Part shown: positions 1-9,944 of the stretch, piece by piece
Numbering within the stretch: the stretch's first letter is position 1
Layout of the letters: every line of letters starts with the position of its first letter
Assembly: GCF_003993775.1 (NCBI RefSeq)
Contig: NZ_RJRZ01000006.1
Span: 62,001 to 126,000 of the forward strand
Direction of reading: 5' to 3'
Origin: Frigidibacter oleivorans
GTDB lineage: Bacteria; Pseudomonadota; Alphaproteobacteria; Rhodobacterales; Rhodobacteraceae
Length of the DNA: 64,000 bases
Made by a program: the position numbers and the translations under genes
Notes under the pieces: model-generated
The model's input: the letters and a program-made list of their open reading frames with translations, nothing else
Database searches by the model: none
What the model was told of the DNA's origin: nothing

Positions 1-1072
1 AGCCGCGGCCGCGAATCTCTCCGATGCAGGAATGCCCCTTCAGGGCCTGCACCAGCCGGTCGCGGAGCGGATCGGCGTTGGCGGCGACCCGCTCTACCAG
101 CTCTTCCTCGCGGATGATGCGTTGCACTTCCAGTGCGCCGCGGGCCGCCAGCGGATGGGCCTGGTAGGTGTGACCGTGGACAAAGGCACCCGAATGTCCG
201 GCCAGTACGTCATGCACGCGATCGTTGATCAGCATGGCGCCGATGGGCACGTAGCCGCCGCCGAGGCCCTTCGCAATGGTCTGTATGTCGGGCTGATAGC
301 CTTCATACTCCCACGCATGGCGTCTGCCCGAACGGCCCATCCCGCACATGATCTCGTCCCCGATCATCAGGATGCCGTAGCGGTCGCAGACCTCGCGCAG
401 GGCGGCAAAATAGCCGGGCGTCGCGGTGACGCAGCCGGACGTGGCGCCAACGATGGTCTCGGCCACGAATGCCGCGACACTCCCGGGACCGAGGCGCAGG
501 ATCTCGTCCTCCAGCTCCTGCGCCAGACGGGCGACATAGGCGGCGTCGTCTTCCTGCGCGCCCTGGTAATGGTAGGGGAAGCAGGGAGAGACGTGGCTGA
601 CGGAGTCCCACAGCACCGGCTCGTAGATCGAGCGGCGGGCGGGGTGGCCGCCGACGGACAGCGCCCCGAAGGTGTTGCCATGATAGCTTTGCCGGCGGGA
701 AATGAAGCGGGTGCGTCCGGGCTCGCCGCGCTCGACATGGTACTGCAGCGCCATTTTCAACGCGCTTTCCATGGCTTCGGAACCGGATGAGACGAAGAAG
801 GCGCGGGCGAAGGAACCGTCATCCGTCAGCAGTGCGGCCAGTTCCTCGGCAGGCTCCGAGGTGAAGAACAGCGTATGGATGTAGGCCAGCTTTGCCGCCT
901 GTTCGCCGATCGCGGCCGCGACGCGCTTGTTCCCATGACCGATGCAGGTGACCGCGGCGCCGCCGGCAGCGTCGAGGACGCGACCACCCGCCTTCAGGTT
1001 GAGCCAGCTGCCCTCCCCCGACAGGGCAGTCTCGAATGTTTCGCGGGTACTGCGGTGAAGAACGCGGGTCAT
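1..1072 (-). CDS. Class III pyridoxal-phosphate aminotransferase, 3' end cut by the window edge
   Basis: The frame encodes the first 357 residues of a class III (omega) aminotransferase, a PLP enzyme that moves an amino group from an amine or omega-amino acid to an oxo-acid. Visible family marks are the PLP-phosphate cup SSGSEAMESA, the YHGNTFGALS segment, the GDEIMCGMGR aspartate region and the lysine segment TIAKGLGGGYVPIGA. The start is the ATG at 1072, which overlaps the stop of the upstream phosphoesterase gene by four bases, so the two were one minus-strand operon. The C-terminal part lies outside the window. The substrate cannot be told from this sequence. Family assignment is firm. 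Confidence 0.9.
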   Translation of the reverse strand, partial: MTRVLHRSTRETFETALSGEGSWLNLKAGGRVLDAAGGAAVTCIGHGNKRVAAAIGEQAAKLAYIHTLFFTSEPAEELAALLTDDGSFARAFFVSSGSEAMESALKMALQYHVERGEPGRTRFISRRQSYHGNTFGALSVGGHPARRSIYEPVLWDSVSHVSPCFPYHYQGAQEDDAAYVARLAQELEDEILRLGPGSVAAFVAETIVGATSGCVTATPGYFAALREVCDRYGILMIGDEIMCGMGRSGRRHAWEYEGYQPDIQTIAKGLGGGYVPIGAMLINDRVHDVLAGHSGAFVHGHTYQAHPLAARGALEVQRIIREEELVERVAANADPLRDRLVQALKGHSCIGEIRGRG

Positions 1073-2956
1073 GCCTGTGCCTCTTGAGATGTGATGCGCC
1101 AACCGGGGAGGCCCGGGGCAGCGGTGACGAGGGGGGAAAAGCCCGCAGGCGTCTCGCCGTCCGTCGGGATCGCCAGTTCCAGCACCCGGCCGTTCAGCGA
1201 CAGGCGGCAGATGCGGGCGGCCCCGCCCGTCTCGACGCCGAGCAGTTCGGCGCGCTGGCTGCCGGCCAGCAGGCGGGTCGCGGCGGCCAGCGCCCGGCCG
1301 GGCAGGCGCGGATTCCAGAGCCGGTCATAGAGGCCAAAGCCCGGGAAATAGGAGCGGTCGACATCCGCTGGCCGGTCGAGGAAGACCGTGAGGGGCGTGG
1401 TCTTCGCCAGCACGGCAGCCTCCACGACGCGGGCGGCGACCTGTGCCTCGGTTCGCTGGACGAGTCCCGGGTGTTCGCCGCCCAGCGTGACATGGAGCGA
1501 TGCGGGGACGTCCATGCGGGCGGCAAAGTCGGCGATCTTCCGGCCATCCGTCAGCACATCCTGGAATTCGGCGAGGCGGAAGCAGTAGCCGAGGTCGAGC
1601 GCCGCGCCGGTTTCGGCGTGGAACGTCGCGAGCAGGCCGAACTCAGAGATGTCGAAGCCGAAGGTCACCGTGTAGCTGGCACCCACCGAGACTTCGCGGT
1701 GATCCGAGGCCGAAACGGTACATGCGACCGTCAGCGGGCCCTTCCAGACCTGGCGAAAGGCGGTCAGCGCAGCCGTGAGTTCAGCAATCCTGCGCCAGGG
1801 GAGGATCACTTCCAGCGCGGCTGCGGCGGGAAGGGACGCTGCCTTCGCGGCAAGGGCGTCGGAGGGGACGCCCAGGGAAAAGAAGGTGAAGCGGTAGCCC
1901 ATCTGGCCCAGATCCTCGGCGCGCCGGAGGTACAGCGGGTCGTCCAGATCCGTCAGGGGCGCGCGCAGATCGCGGGTGCCCATCTCCTGCAGGGCGAGAA
2001 GCGGATAGTCGTTGCGCTGGCGGCGTCGGGTGAATTCCTCGATCGGGCCGTTCAGGGGGATGATCCCCGGCTCTGCCCAGGCATGGCGCAGCTGCAGTCC
2101 GGGCAGGCCTTCGGACCGAAATTTAGGGTGGTTCCGCGGGGCCGTTTCCATGGCGGCATCCGCCGGCATCTCGCTTCGGTGGATGTGAACGACATGGCCT
2201 TCCTCGAAGATCTCGACCATGGCCCATCCGAGCTTGGCGGTATCGTTGCGCCCGCCTTCCATGCCACCGTCGTTGTCCGGTGCGACACTGGCCAGTTCGG
2301 CATAGTCCTGCCGCACGAAGGAAGGAGAGGGCAGGATGTGGAACTCGGTCGGACCGAGGACGTGATGGAAGAAATTGTGGACATGGCCCGCGAAGACGGC
2401 CTCGACCGCGTAGGCCTCCAGCAGTCCGAGAAGCCTCGTGCGGCCCTCAGGTTCGATGTTGTCGTAAAGGGATCCCTCGTCCGGCTGCCCCATGAACACG
2501 GGATAATGCGTGGCCAGGAACAGGCGGCGATCCTGATGGGCGGAGAGCTCGCGCTCCAGCCAGTCCCATTGCTCTGCTTCCTGCGGCAGGCCCGACCCGA
2601 TGAGCGAGGCGTTGATGATCAACGTCCGCACCGGCCCCAGGTCGAAAGCGGACCAGTTCGGCCGCACGAGCTTGTCGAAAAGGGCCACGGTGGCCTCGTC
2701 AATGCCATGTGCCGGGGTGACGAAGGCCAGCTTGTCGCCCACGTCGTGATTGCCGGGCGCGATATGGATTGTCAGGTCGAACGGCGCCATCAGCCGCGCG
2801 GCGAAGCGGCTGACCTCGGGGTATGTGGGTTCCTGCGGCAGCGGATTTACCACGTCGCCCATATGCAGCACACAGTCGGGCTTCGCCGCCGCGATCTGTT
2901 CCAGCACGCGCAGGGTGCGGGCGTTGGCCTGGCGGTTGATGCCGGGCGTCAACCTG
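1069..2956 (-). pseudogene. Metallophosphoesterase, 5'-truncated at a rearrangement junction
   Basis: This encodes a calcineurin-like metallophosphoesterase, a two-metal phosphodiesterase or phosphatase, with a C-terminal extension of about 300 residues that I do not recognise. The motifs HMGDVVNP, PGNHDVGDK, ATHYPV and FAGHVHNF supply most metal ligands. The opening DxH motif is missing: phosphoesterase-like sequence begins at TPGINRQANART near 2956. Upstream, the frame runs on only as the antisense of the FepA-like gene. About 12-15 N-terminal residues, the start codon and the promoter therefore appear lost. The gene overlaps the downstream aminotransferase by 4 bp. Either this is a genuine deletion product or the assembly is chimeric here. 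Confidence 0.75.
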
Positions 2957-4942
2957 ACCGGTGCCTCCTCGACCGGGCAGCGCGGCAACCAGCGGCAGAT
3001 CGACATCCGTGGCATGGGGCCGGAAAACACCCTGATCCTGATCGACGGCAAGCCGGTGCTGTCGCGCACCTCGGTCAGGATGGGCCGCGGCGGCGAGCGC
3101 GATACGCGGGGCGATTCCAACTGGGTTCCGGCGGAACTGATCGAGCGGATCGAGGTGATCCGCGGCCCGGCGGCGGCGCGCTACGGTTCGGGTGCCGCCG
3201 GTGGCGTGGTCAACATCATCACCAAGACCCCGGAAGACGACCTGTGGCAGTTCGGCGTCCACTACAACCAGCCCGAAAGCGGGCTGGAGGGCAGCACGCG
3301 GCGCGCGAACGTGCTGTGGGAAAAGCGGCTGGCCCAGAACCTGTCGCTGCGCCTGACCGGCAACTACAACGAATCCGAGGCGGACGACGAGTCGCTGAAC
3401 GAGGCGGTCTGCGACGACGACGCCACGACCTGCAGCTATTCGGCGCCGCCGGAAGGCGTGGTCAACAGGGATGGCACGGTCCGCCTGCGCTGGACGCCCA
3501 CGGGCAGCGACACCTTCGACTTCGACATCGGCTATTCGCGGCAGGGCAACCTGTTTTCCGGCGACAACCAGCTTGGCAGCATCAATACTGTGGCCGAGCC
3601 CGGATCGGAAACCAACGTCGTGCGCCGCGGCACGCTGGCCGTCACCCATTCCGGCGACTATTCCTGGGGCGAGCTGAACAGCTATGTCCAGTACGAGAAC
3701 ACCAACAACAAGCGCCTGACCGAGGGCGCGGCCGGCGGCGGCGAGGGCGCGATCAACTCGACCGACGACTACGACCGGTCGATCCTCGACATCGTGTCGG
3801 GCAAGTCCGAGGCCATCGTCGACAGCACGGTGCTGGGCCGCGAGGCAAAGCTGACCTTCGGGGCGGAACTGCGCTATGAACGGCTGGACCTCGACGGTTA
3901 CAACTCGTTCGCGTCCACCGCCTTCGATCCCGACGCCGACCCCGATCCGGTCACCACGCAGAACAATGTCGGGTTCTATGCCGAGGCCAATATCCTGTGG
4001 ACCGACCGGCTGACGCTGACGCCGTCGCTGCGGATGGACTATGTCGACAGTTTCGGCACCAACCTGTCGGGCGGCCTGAACGCCACCTTCCGGCTGTCGG
4101 AGGCCTGGACGATCAACGGCGGCGTCGCGCGCGCCTTCAAGTCGCCGAACCTGTATCAGCTGTCGGAAAGCTACGTCTACACGACCATGGGCAACGGCTG
4201 CCCCTATCCCTATACCGGCGACGGGCCGTGCTATGTGCTGGGCAACGAGGATCTGGACCCCGAAACCTCGATCAACACCGAGATCGGCGTCGCCTATTCC
4301 GGCCTGAACGGGATCAACGCGACGCTGACCTACTTCCACAACGACTATAACGACAAGATCCAGTCGGGCACGGACCAGGTGGGCTACATCACCTATAACG
4401 GCACCGACTATCGGGTCTATCAGTGGGAAAACATTCCCGACTCGGTCGTCGAGGGCCTGGAAGGCAGCTTCTCGATGCCGATCGGCGAGACGCTGGCCCT
4501 GACCGTCAACGCCACCTACATGATCAAGTCGGAACAGACGCTGGACCTGCCGGCGGGGACCGACTCCTCGGGCGTCAGCTATCCGGCGGTGACGGTCGAT
4601 GTGCCGCTGTCGCTGGTGCCGGAATACACGATCAACGCGCAGATCGACTGGCAGGCGACCGACCGGCTGACGATCACGCCGTCGCTGACCCATTACGGCG
4701 AGACCGAGGCGTCGGACTACAGCTCCACCACCGGCTATCCCGAGGACGATGCGGACCTGACCGACCGCGATCCCTACACGCTGGTCAACCTCGCCGCGAA
4801 CTATGAATTCGACAATGGCGTTCGCCTGTCGGGCGGGGTGACCAACATCTTCGACGAACAGATCCTGCGGTCGGGCGATGGCGCGGAAAGCTACAACGAA
4901 CCGGGCCGGGCCTTCTATCTGGGGCTGAACGCCTCGTTCTGA
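2939..4942 (+). pseudogene. FepA-type TonB-dependent ferric siderophore receptor, 5'-truncated
   Basis: The 667 residues from MPGVNLTG to a terminal FYLGLNASF follow E. coli FepA closely: RGMGPENTLILIDGKPV, GERDTRGD, and the plug motif EVIRGPAAARYGSGAAGGV. The protein ends in aromatic-Ser-Phe, as outer-membrane barrels do. A full FepA precursor is about 746 residues. The signal peptide, TonB box and first part of the plug (about 85 residues) are absent, because upstream of 2939 the sequence is the antisense of the phosphoesterase gene. Without a signal peptide the product could not reach the outer membrane. The ferric catecholate substrate is inferred from similarity remembered from FepA, not tested. 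Confidence 0.8.
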
Positions 4943-5014
4943 TCGGCTTGCGCGGCGATGACGGTGGCGCGCGGACCGGCGCGCCCCCGTTGTCATGCCT
5001 GGGGCACCGCCGGG

Positions 5015-6313
5015 CTACAGGCGGACATGCCGCCCCGGCGCCAGCGCCGACCCCAGCCGCGGCGCGGCGCGGAAGGGCAGGCGCTGCGCCTCGGCCCAGC
5101 GGTTGAAGGGCGCGGCATCCGCCGCCGTCCCGTCCTGGCGCAGCGGATGCGCGATCCCCGCCCACAGCAGCATCTGCAGCGCCTGATTGAGCAGTGCAGG
5201 ACGCCCCGCGAAGGGCGGCACCCGTTCCAGCGCGCCGAAAGTCTGCGCACCCGCCGCCAGCGCCGTCAGCAGCGGCCCGAAGATTTCGGCCGCGCCCTCG
5301 ACGGGGCCGATCCGGGTGTCGAAGGTCAGCCGGCCGGGTCCGGGCGCATCCGTCATGGCCGCCCAGGGGATCGACCGCATCCGCGCCAGATGCGCGGCAT
5401 CGGCCAGCCCGGTGCCGGGGCGGCGATACAGGTCGATCCGCAGTGCCTGGTTCCGCGCGATGTCCTTCAACGTCTCGCGCCGGGCCGGATCGCGTTCCGC
5501 CGCCACCATGGGCAGGCAGGATCCGGGCAGCGACAGCGCGTCGATATTCTCGCAGGGCGTGGCGCTGCCGGCATAGGTCAGGCCCGCACCCCGCATCAGC
5601 GCCATCACCGCGCCGGCCGCCAGCGGCGTGAAGCACGGGTTGAGGTATTCATGCGCGACATAGCCCGGATCCTCGGCCAGCAGCGAGTCCAGCGTGGCAG
5701 AGGCATGGGGATGCAGGCGGAAGAAGCCCGCCTGCGCATCGCGCAAGCCGCGCAGCACCGCCAGCCCCGCAGCCACCGGATCGCGGGCATCGGCATGGGC
5801 GGCAAAGACCTGATGGAAGGCCGCGAAGGCCGCCCCGCCCGGCTGGGACATGTAGTGCAGCAGCACCACGCCGCCGGGCGCAAGCGCCCCGCCGACGAAC
5901 CGGGCGACGGCCTGCCGCGTGGCGTCGTCCACCCAGGACAGCAGTCCGTGGCACAGGATCACGTCGAACGGACCCGGCGGCGGATCGAGTTGCGCCACGT
6001 CGGCACAGCGGAATTTCGCGGCAATCCCTGCCGCCGCGGCCGCCGCGCCCGCGATCTCGATATGCGCCGGATCGAGGTCGATGCCCGTCAGCCGGATCCG
6101 CGGGTCTGCGGCGGCCAGCGCCAGCGACCCCAGCCCCGTGCCGCAGCCCAGATCGCACAGCCGGACCGGCCCCCCGGCCGGAAAGGCCGGCGCATGGCCC
6201 AGGGCCGCCAGCACCGCGTCGATCCAGACCGGGGCATGTTCGCGGTGGTGGCGCGGCGGATAGCGCAGCCCGCCGGTGCGGTAGGCCGACGATGCGGGGT
6301 CGTTGGCGGACAT
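5015..6313 (-). CDS. Class I SAM-dependent methyltransferase with methyltransferase regulatory domain
   Basis: This 432-residue protein has a Rossmann methyltransferase domain. Motif I is LCDLGCGTGLGSL near residue 51, followed by the acidic GIDLDPAHIE loop and the motif CADVAQLDPPPGPFDVILCHG. The C-terminal half resembles the regulatory domain (MethyTransf_Reg type) found in bacterial methyltransferases that act on unknown targets. A GAGGAAGG ribosome site precedes the ATG at 6313. It sits between the FepA-like receptor and the YncE-like gene, convergent with the former. The substrate is unknown and no iron role can be shown from the sequence. Confidence 0.8.
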   Translation of the reverse strand: MSANDPASSAYRTGGLRYPPRHHREHAPVWIDAVLAALGHAPAFPAGGPVRLCDLGCGTGLGSLALAAADPRIRLTGIDLDPAHIEIAGAAAAAAGIAAKFRCADVAQLDPPPGPFDVILCHGLLSWVDDATRQAVARFVGGALAPGGVVLLHYMSQPGGAAFAAFHQVFAAHADARDPVAAGLAVLRGLRDAQAGFFRLHPHASATLDSLLAEDPGYVAHEYLNPCFTPLAAGAVMALMRGAGLTYAGSATPCENIDALSLPGSCLPMVAAERDPARRETLKDIARNQALRIDLYRRPGTGLADAAHLARMRSIPWAAMTDAPGPGRLTFDTRIGPVEGAAEIFGPLLTALAAGAQTFGALERVPPFAGRPALLNQALQMLLWAGIAHPLRQDGTAADAAPFNRWAEAQRLPFRAAPRLGSALAPGRHVRL

Positions 6314-6347
6314 GGGCCTTCCTCGTCTTGGGCGATGGCAGCGAAAA

Positions 6348-6371
6348 GGGCCGCGGAACTCTCCGCGGCCC
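6348..6371 (-). terminator. Rho-independent terminator of the YncE-like gene
   Basis: A perfect 10-bp inverted repeat (GGGCCGCGGA, 4-base loop, TCCGCGGCCC) is followed on the minus strand by a short T run (TTTTCGC). It lies just past the stop codon of the YncE-like gene and before the methyltransferase start. Confidence 0.75.
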
Positions 6372-6396
6372 CGGCATGCCGGAACGGGTCCGCGCC

Positions 6397-7797
6397 TCAG
6401 TTCGAGGCGGGCACCAGATGCCAGATGCGGTCGCCGTTCGGGTCGTTCTCGCCGCGCGACTTGTTGACGGCGTAGATGCCCTCGTCGGTCAGGGCCAGGT
6501 GGTTCGGATAGGTGCCGCCCTCGATATTGGCGACGATCTCGCCTTCCGCATTGACCGCGGTGATGGTGCCCGATCCGCGGTTGGCCACGATTGCCAGCCC
6601 GCTGGCCGGATCGAAGACCAAGTTCAGCGGCCCCGCGCCCACCGGCACGTCATGCAGAAGCGCGCCGTCTGCATCGAGGATCATCAGGTCGTCGCTCAGT
6701 TGCGAGACGACGAAGAACCGGCCGCTTTCGGCATCATGCGCGATGCCCGAGGCGCGGACGGCGCCCGGCAGCGGGATGATGCGGACCTCGCCGCTGTCGA
6801 CGTCGATCACCGCCGCCTCGGGCGTGCGAAGGCTGACGGTGAAAAGCTGCCCCGCCTCTTCATCATAGGACATGCTCATCACGCCGAAATCCTCGCCCCG
6901 CACCTGCGACGCGATGGCGATGCTGTCGACCTTCTCCATCGTCGCGGTGTCGAAGACCTCGATGGTGTTGCGGGCGCCGGCGCCGGCGAAGGCGCGGTCC
7001 CGCCCTTCGTCCACCACCACGTCGCGCGCATGGGCGACCGCGCCCGGTTCGAACTGCTTGACCAGCGACAGGTCGTCCTGCCGGTAGACGGCCACGGTGT
7101 CCTGACGGGTATTGGTCGTCCAGACGGTGCCGTTCTCGTCATCGGCGGCGATGCCGTAGACGGAAAAGACGCCGCCCGGCTGACCGTCGGCACGGTCGGG
7201 GGCGGGCTCCGGCGACACCTGCGCCACGATTTCCAGCGTCTCGGGGTCGATCTTGACCAGCGACGAGTTCGCGACCGGCGGCCGGCCCACGGCGGCGGTG
7301 ACGAACAGCGCATCCGAGGCCGCGCCATAGGCGACCTGATACAGCCCGCGGGTCACCGGCGCGCTTTTCACCTCGAACAGGTTCTCGCCCGACAGCGGCA
7401 GCTTCGGCGACACCTTCATCTCGACCACACCGGCACTGTCGGGGCCGGTGGTGACGACGACGATCGGCTGCAGGCCGGCCTCGGCCTCGGCATCCAGCGC
7501 ATAGTCGAAGGTGAACTCGCCCTTGTCGTCGGCGGTCACGGGCGTCTCGGTCAGGGCCGTCGTGCCGCGCATCAGCGTCACGGACTGGCCCGGCACGAAG
7601 CCGCGGCCCGAGAAGACGACCGTCTCGCCGGCATAGACGGGCAGGCCCGGCTCCGCGCCCGCGGTCTGCACCTCGCCCACGAAGGCGGCGGGCCGGGTGA
7701 AGAGGGTGTCTGCGGCGGCGGCCGAGGCGAGGCCGATCAGCGCCGCGGCGGAAACGCCGGACAGGACATGGCGGCGGAACCGGGGAAGGTTTGACAT
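6397..7797 (-). CDS. YncE-like secreted beta-propeller protein
   Basis: The 466-residue protein starts at the ATG at 7797, giving a signal peptide (MSNLPRFRRHVLSG, then a hydrophobic stretch ending ASAAAAD). An Ig-like segment follows (about residues 40-130), then repeated propeller blades such as DTVAVYRQDD, NTIEVFDTATMEKV and GTITAVNAEGEI. E. coli YncE is a shorter (about 353 aa) periplasmic seven-bladed propeller that is iron-regulated and sits beside the TonB receptor gene yncD. Here too it lies near a TonB receptor gene. Its biochemical role is not established in the family. The upstream AT-rich inverted repeat at 7883-7900 may be its operator. Confidence 0.75.
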   Translation of the reverse strand: MSNLPRFRRHVLSGVSAAALIGLASAAAADTLFTRPAAFVGEVQTAGAEPGLPVYAGETVVFSGRGFVPGQSVTLMRGTTALTETPVTADDKGEFTFDYALDAEAEAGLQPIVVVTTGPDSAGVVEMKVSPKLPLSGENLFEVKSAPVTRGLYQVAYGAASDALFVTAAVGRPPVANSSLVKIDPETLEIVAQVSPEPAPDRADGQPGGVFSVYGIAADDENGTVWTTNTRQDTVAVYRQDDLSLVKQFEPGAVAHARDVVVDEGRDRAFAGAGARNTIEVFDTATMEKVDSIAIASQVRGEDFGVMSMSYDEEAGQLFTVSLRTPEAAVIDVDSGEVRIIPLPGAVRASGIAHDAESGRFFVVSQLSDDLMILDADGALLHDVPVGAGPLNLVFDPASGLAIVANRGSGTITAVNAEGEIVANIEGGTYPNHLALTDEGIYAVNKSRGENDPNGDRIWHLVPASN

Positions 7798-7882
7798 GGG
7801 ATTATCCAGATGATTGCGCGTTCTGGCATGCGGGCACGGCCCCTGCGGGGCAGCCTGCGGCTGGGGGCACCTTAAATACCCG

Positions 7883-7900
7883 ATTATTTCTGTCAATAAT
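7883..7900. promoter_or_regulatory. AT-rich inverted repeat upstream of the YncE-like gene
   Basis: A perfect repeat ATTATT-N6-AATAAT lies in an otherwise GC-rich gap, about 86 bp upstream of the YncE-like start. AT-rich dyads of this kind are typical of metalloregulator sites, but it does not match one known consensus exactly. The function is inferred from position only. Confidence 0.35.
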
Positions 7901-7968
7901 GAATGCCGCCCCAGCGGGGCCGCAGCCCCGATGGCCGCAGCCCCCGTCGCGCCCTCTTCGCGACCCCG

Positions 7969-8856
7969 TCAGGCCAGATGCGTGCGGAACCAGTCGATGG
8001 TGCGGGTCCAGGCAAGCTCGGCCGCCGGCTCGTCATAGCGGGGGGTGGAATCGTTGTGGAAGCCGTGGTTCACGCCGGGATAGATATAGGCCTCATAGGT
8101 CTTGCCGGCCTCCTGCAGCGCCGCCTCATAGGCGGGCCAGCCCTCGTTGATCCGGGTGTCGAGTTCGGCATAGTGGATCAGCAGCGGCGCGTTGATCCGG
8201 GCCACGTCCGCGGCCTGCGGCTGGCGACCGTAGAAGGGCACCGCCGCCCCCAGGTCGGGGATCGCCACCGCCGCCGCATTCGCCACGCCGCCGCCATAGC
8301 AAAAGCCGGTGATGCCGACGCGGCCGGTCGTCGCCTCATGCGTCATCAGGACATCGACCGCGGCGAACATGTCGTTCATCAGCTTTTCCGGGTCGACCTG
8401 CGACTGCAACTCGCGGCCCTTCTCGTCATTGCCCGGATAACCGCCGACCGAGGTCAGCCCGTCGGGTGCCAGCGCGACGAAGCCCGCCTTGGCGACGCGG
8501 CGTGCCACATCCTCGATATAGGGGTTGAGGCCGCGGTTTTCGTGCACCACCACCACGCCCGGCACCTTGCCCGCGGCATTGGCCGGGCGGACCAGATAGC
8601 CGCGCACCTCGCCATGCCCCTCGGGCGAGGGATAGGTGATATATTCCGGCAGGATCTCGGGGTCGGTGAACTCGACCTGCTGGGCCATCGCATAGTCGGG
8701 CGACATCTGCGACAGGATCGCGGCGGCGGTCAGCCCGCCCACGGCATAGGTCGCCGCGCGGTCGAGGAACTCGCGCTTGGTAATCCGGCCGTGGGCGTAA
8801 TAGTCGTACAGTTCCAGCAGGTCGGGGTGAAAGTCCTTCGCGGTCAGACGGGTCAT
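7969..8856 (-). CDS. yghX: Dienelactone hydrolase family protein, YghX-like
   Basis: The 295-residue protein begins MTRLTAKDFHPDLLELYDYY and closely follows my memory of E. coli YghX (RLTAKDF, DYYAHG, REFL, AVGG, QVEFTDPEI). The alpha/beta hydrolase core is clear: the nucleophile elbow GFCYGGG carries the cysteine typical of dienelactone hydrolases, and PGVNHGFHND carries the catalytic histidine. A hydrophobic segment around residues 33-50 may tether the protein or act as an export signal. I chose the ATG at 8856, not the upstream frame, because homology begins there. The natural substrate of YghX-type proteins is unknown. The gene lies in the metal-related stretch. Confidence 0.85.
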   Translation of the reverse strand: MTRLTAKDFHPDLLELYDYYAHGRITKREFLDRAATYAVGGLTAAAILSQMSPDYAMAQQVEFTDPEILPEYITYPSPEGHGEVRGYLVRPANAAGKVPGVVVVHENRGLNPYIEDVARRVAKAGFVALAPDGLTSVGGYPGNDEKGRELQSQVDPEKLMNDMFAAVDVLMTHEATTGRVGITGFCYGGGVANAAAVAIPDLGAAVPFYGRQPQAADVARINAPLLIHYAELDTRINEGWPAYEAALQEAGKTYEAYIYPGVNHGFHNDSTPRYDEPAAELAWTRTIDWFRTHLA

Positions 8857-9051
8857 CCTGGGGCTCCGGCATCGGGGGTTCAGGTGTGGCCCGGCCGGGC
8901 GGGAAGGACGGCACGGCCGGCAGGGGCGGCGGGTGGGGGGCGCCTTGCGCGCCCGCACCCGTCACCTTCCGGGGCCTCGACGATTCTGGCAATTCCGGCG
9001 GGCAGCGGATGCCCGGACCCCGCGCAATCGTGATGCCCGGGCCGCCGGGGA

Positions 9052-9813
9052 TCAGTCGAACTTCTCGGTCGCGTCGGCCTGACCCTGCACCCAATAGCCC
9101 GAGGCGCGCAGCCATTCCTTCGGGTGGCCGCGCTCTTCCAGCAGATGCGCGCGCAGCTGCCGCACCACGCCCCCCTCGGCCGCGAGCCAGACGAAGGTGC
9201 CGGGCGGCAGCGCGATGTCGCGCAGCGCCGCCAGCAGCGGCGCGGCGTCGGCCGGGTCGGTCCGGTGCACCCAGACCGCGCGATGCCGGGCGGCGGTTTC
9301 GATCCGCTGTTCGTCCTGCGGTCCGGGCACCGCCACGAGGCTGGTCACCGGCACGCCGGCCGCCATCTCCTCGATCCGCCGCCCGATCGAGGGCAGCGCG
9401 GTTTCGTCCCCGATCAGCAGCCACTGCGCGATGGGGCCGGAGATGATCTGCGATCCGCGCGGGCCGCCGATCTCCAGCAGGTCGCCGGGGCGGGCGTTCA
9501 TCGCCCAGACCGTGGCGGGGCCGGCCTCGTGCAGCGCGAAGTCCAGCACCAGCCGGCGCGCCCCGGTGTCATAGCGGCGGGGGGTATAGTCGCGCATCGC
9601 CGTCCCGCCCGCGCCGTCGGGGACGAAGACCTTGATGTGGTCGCCGGGCGACAGCGACTGAAAATCGGCCAGGTCCGGGCCTTCCAGCGTCAGGCGCAGC
9701 ATGGCGGGGGTGATGCGGTCGCAGGCGGTCACCGTCAGCTGGCGGCGGCGGGTGTCGAAGCGGCGGCGTTCGATGCTGGGCAGGGCGGTCCCTGCCGGAC
9801 GGTTTGCGGTCAT
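9052..9813 (-). CDS. yqjH: Siderophore-interacting FAD/NAD(P)H reductase, YqjH/ViuB type
   Basis: This 253-residue flavoprotein belongs to the SIP family, which reduces ferric siderophores in the cytoplasm with NADPH. It shows the FAD-binding region with GDHIKVFVPD, the MRDYTPRRYD segment and the NAD(P)H-binding WLLIGDETALPSIGR segment. The C-terminal SIP motif GYWVQGQADAT is also present. It is divergent from a YqjI-type PadR regulator, which is the E. coli yqjH/yqjI (nfeF/nfeR) arrangement. The shared 131-bp gap holds paired palindromes. Control by the neighbouring regulator is therefore likely. Confidence 0.88.
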   Translation of the reverse strand: MTANRPAGTALPSIERRRFDTRRRQLTVTACDRITPAMLRLTLEGPDLADFQSLSPGDHIKVFVPDGAGGTAMRDYTPRRYDTGARRLVLDFALHEAGPATVWAMNARPGDLLEIGGPRGSQIISGPIAQWLLIGDETALPSIGRRIEEMAAGVPVTSLVAVPGPQDEQRIETAARHRAVWVHRTDPADAAPLLAALRDIALPPGTFVWLAAEGGVVRQLRAHLLEERGHPKEWLRASGYWVQGQADATEKFD

Positions 9814-9901
9814 GGTCGGTCCTCGGGCTGTGCCGGCGCGCCCGTGGTCGCCGGCAATGATCCGTTCGCTGCCGCATCGGGGCGGTGGCTGATGCCATCC
9901 A

Positions 9902-9926
9902 GATATATCTTGATTTACGATATATC
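9902..9926. promoter_or_regulatory. Paired GATATATC palindromes, probable YqjI operator
   Basis: Two perfect copies of the 8-bp palindrome GATATATC, 17 bp centre to centre, sit in the gap between the divergent reductase and PadR-type genes. YqjI in E. coli binds AT-rich inverted repeats in the same place, so these are the likely operator for both promoters. The first copy covers any start codon upstream of 9945, which supports the later start for the regulator. Confidence 0.65.
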
Positions 9927-9944
9927 CAGACCCATCTTGCCGGT

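Noticed and set aside
2900-3000. Insertion sequence or transposon scar at the junction of the two truncated genes
   Set aside because: No terminal inverted repeats, target duplication or transposase fragment is visible. Only a short shared stretch is present.
1036-3879. A 947-residue plus-strand frame spanning the 2.94-kb junction
   Set aside because: It is antisense to the phosphoesterase, then out of frame with the FepA-like gene. It shows no recognisable domain and is not evidence that the junction is intact coding sequence.
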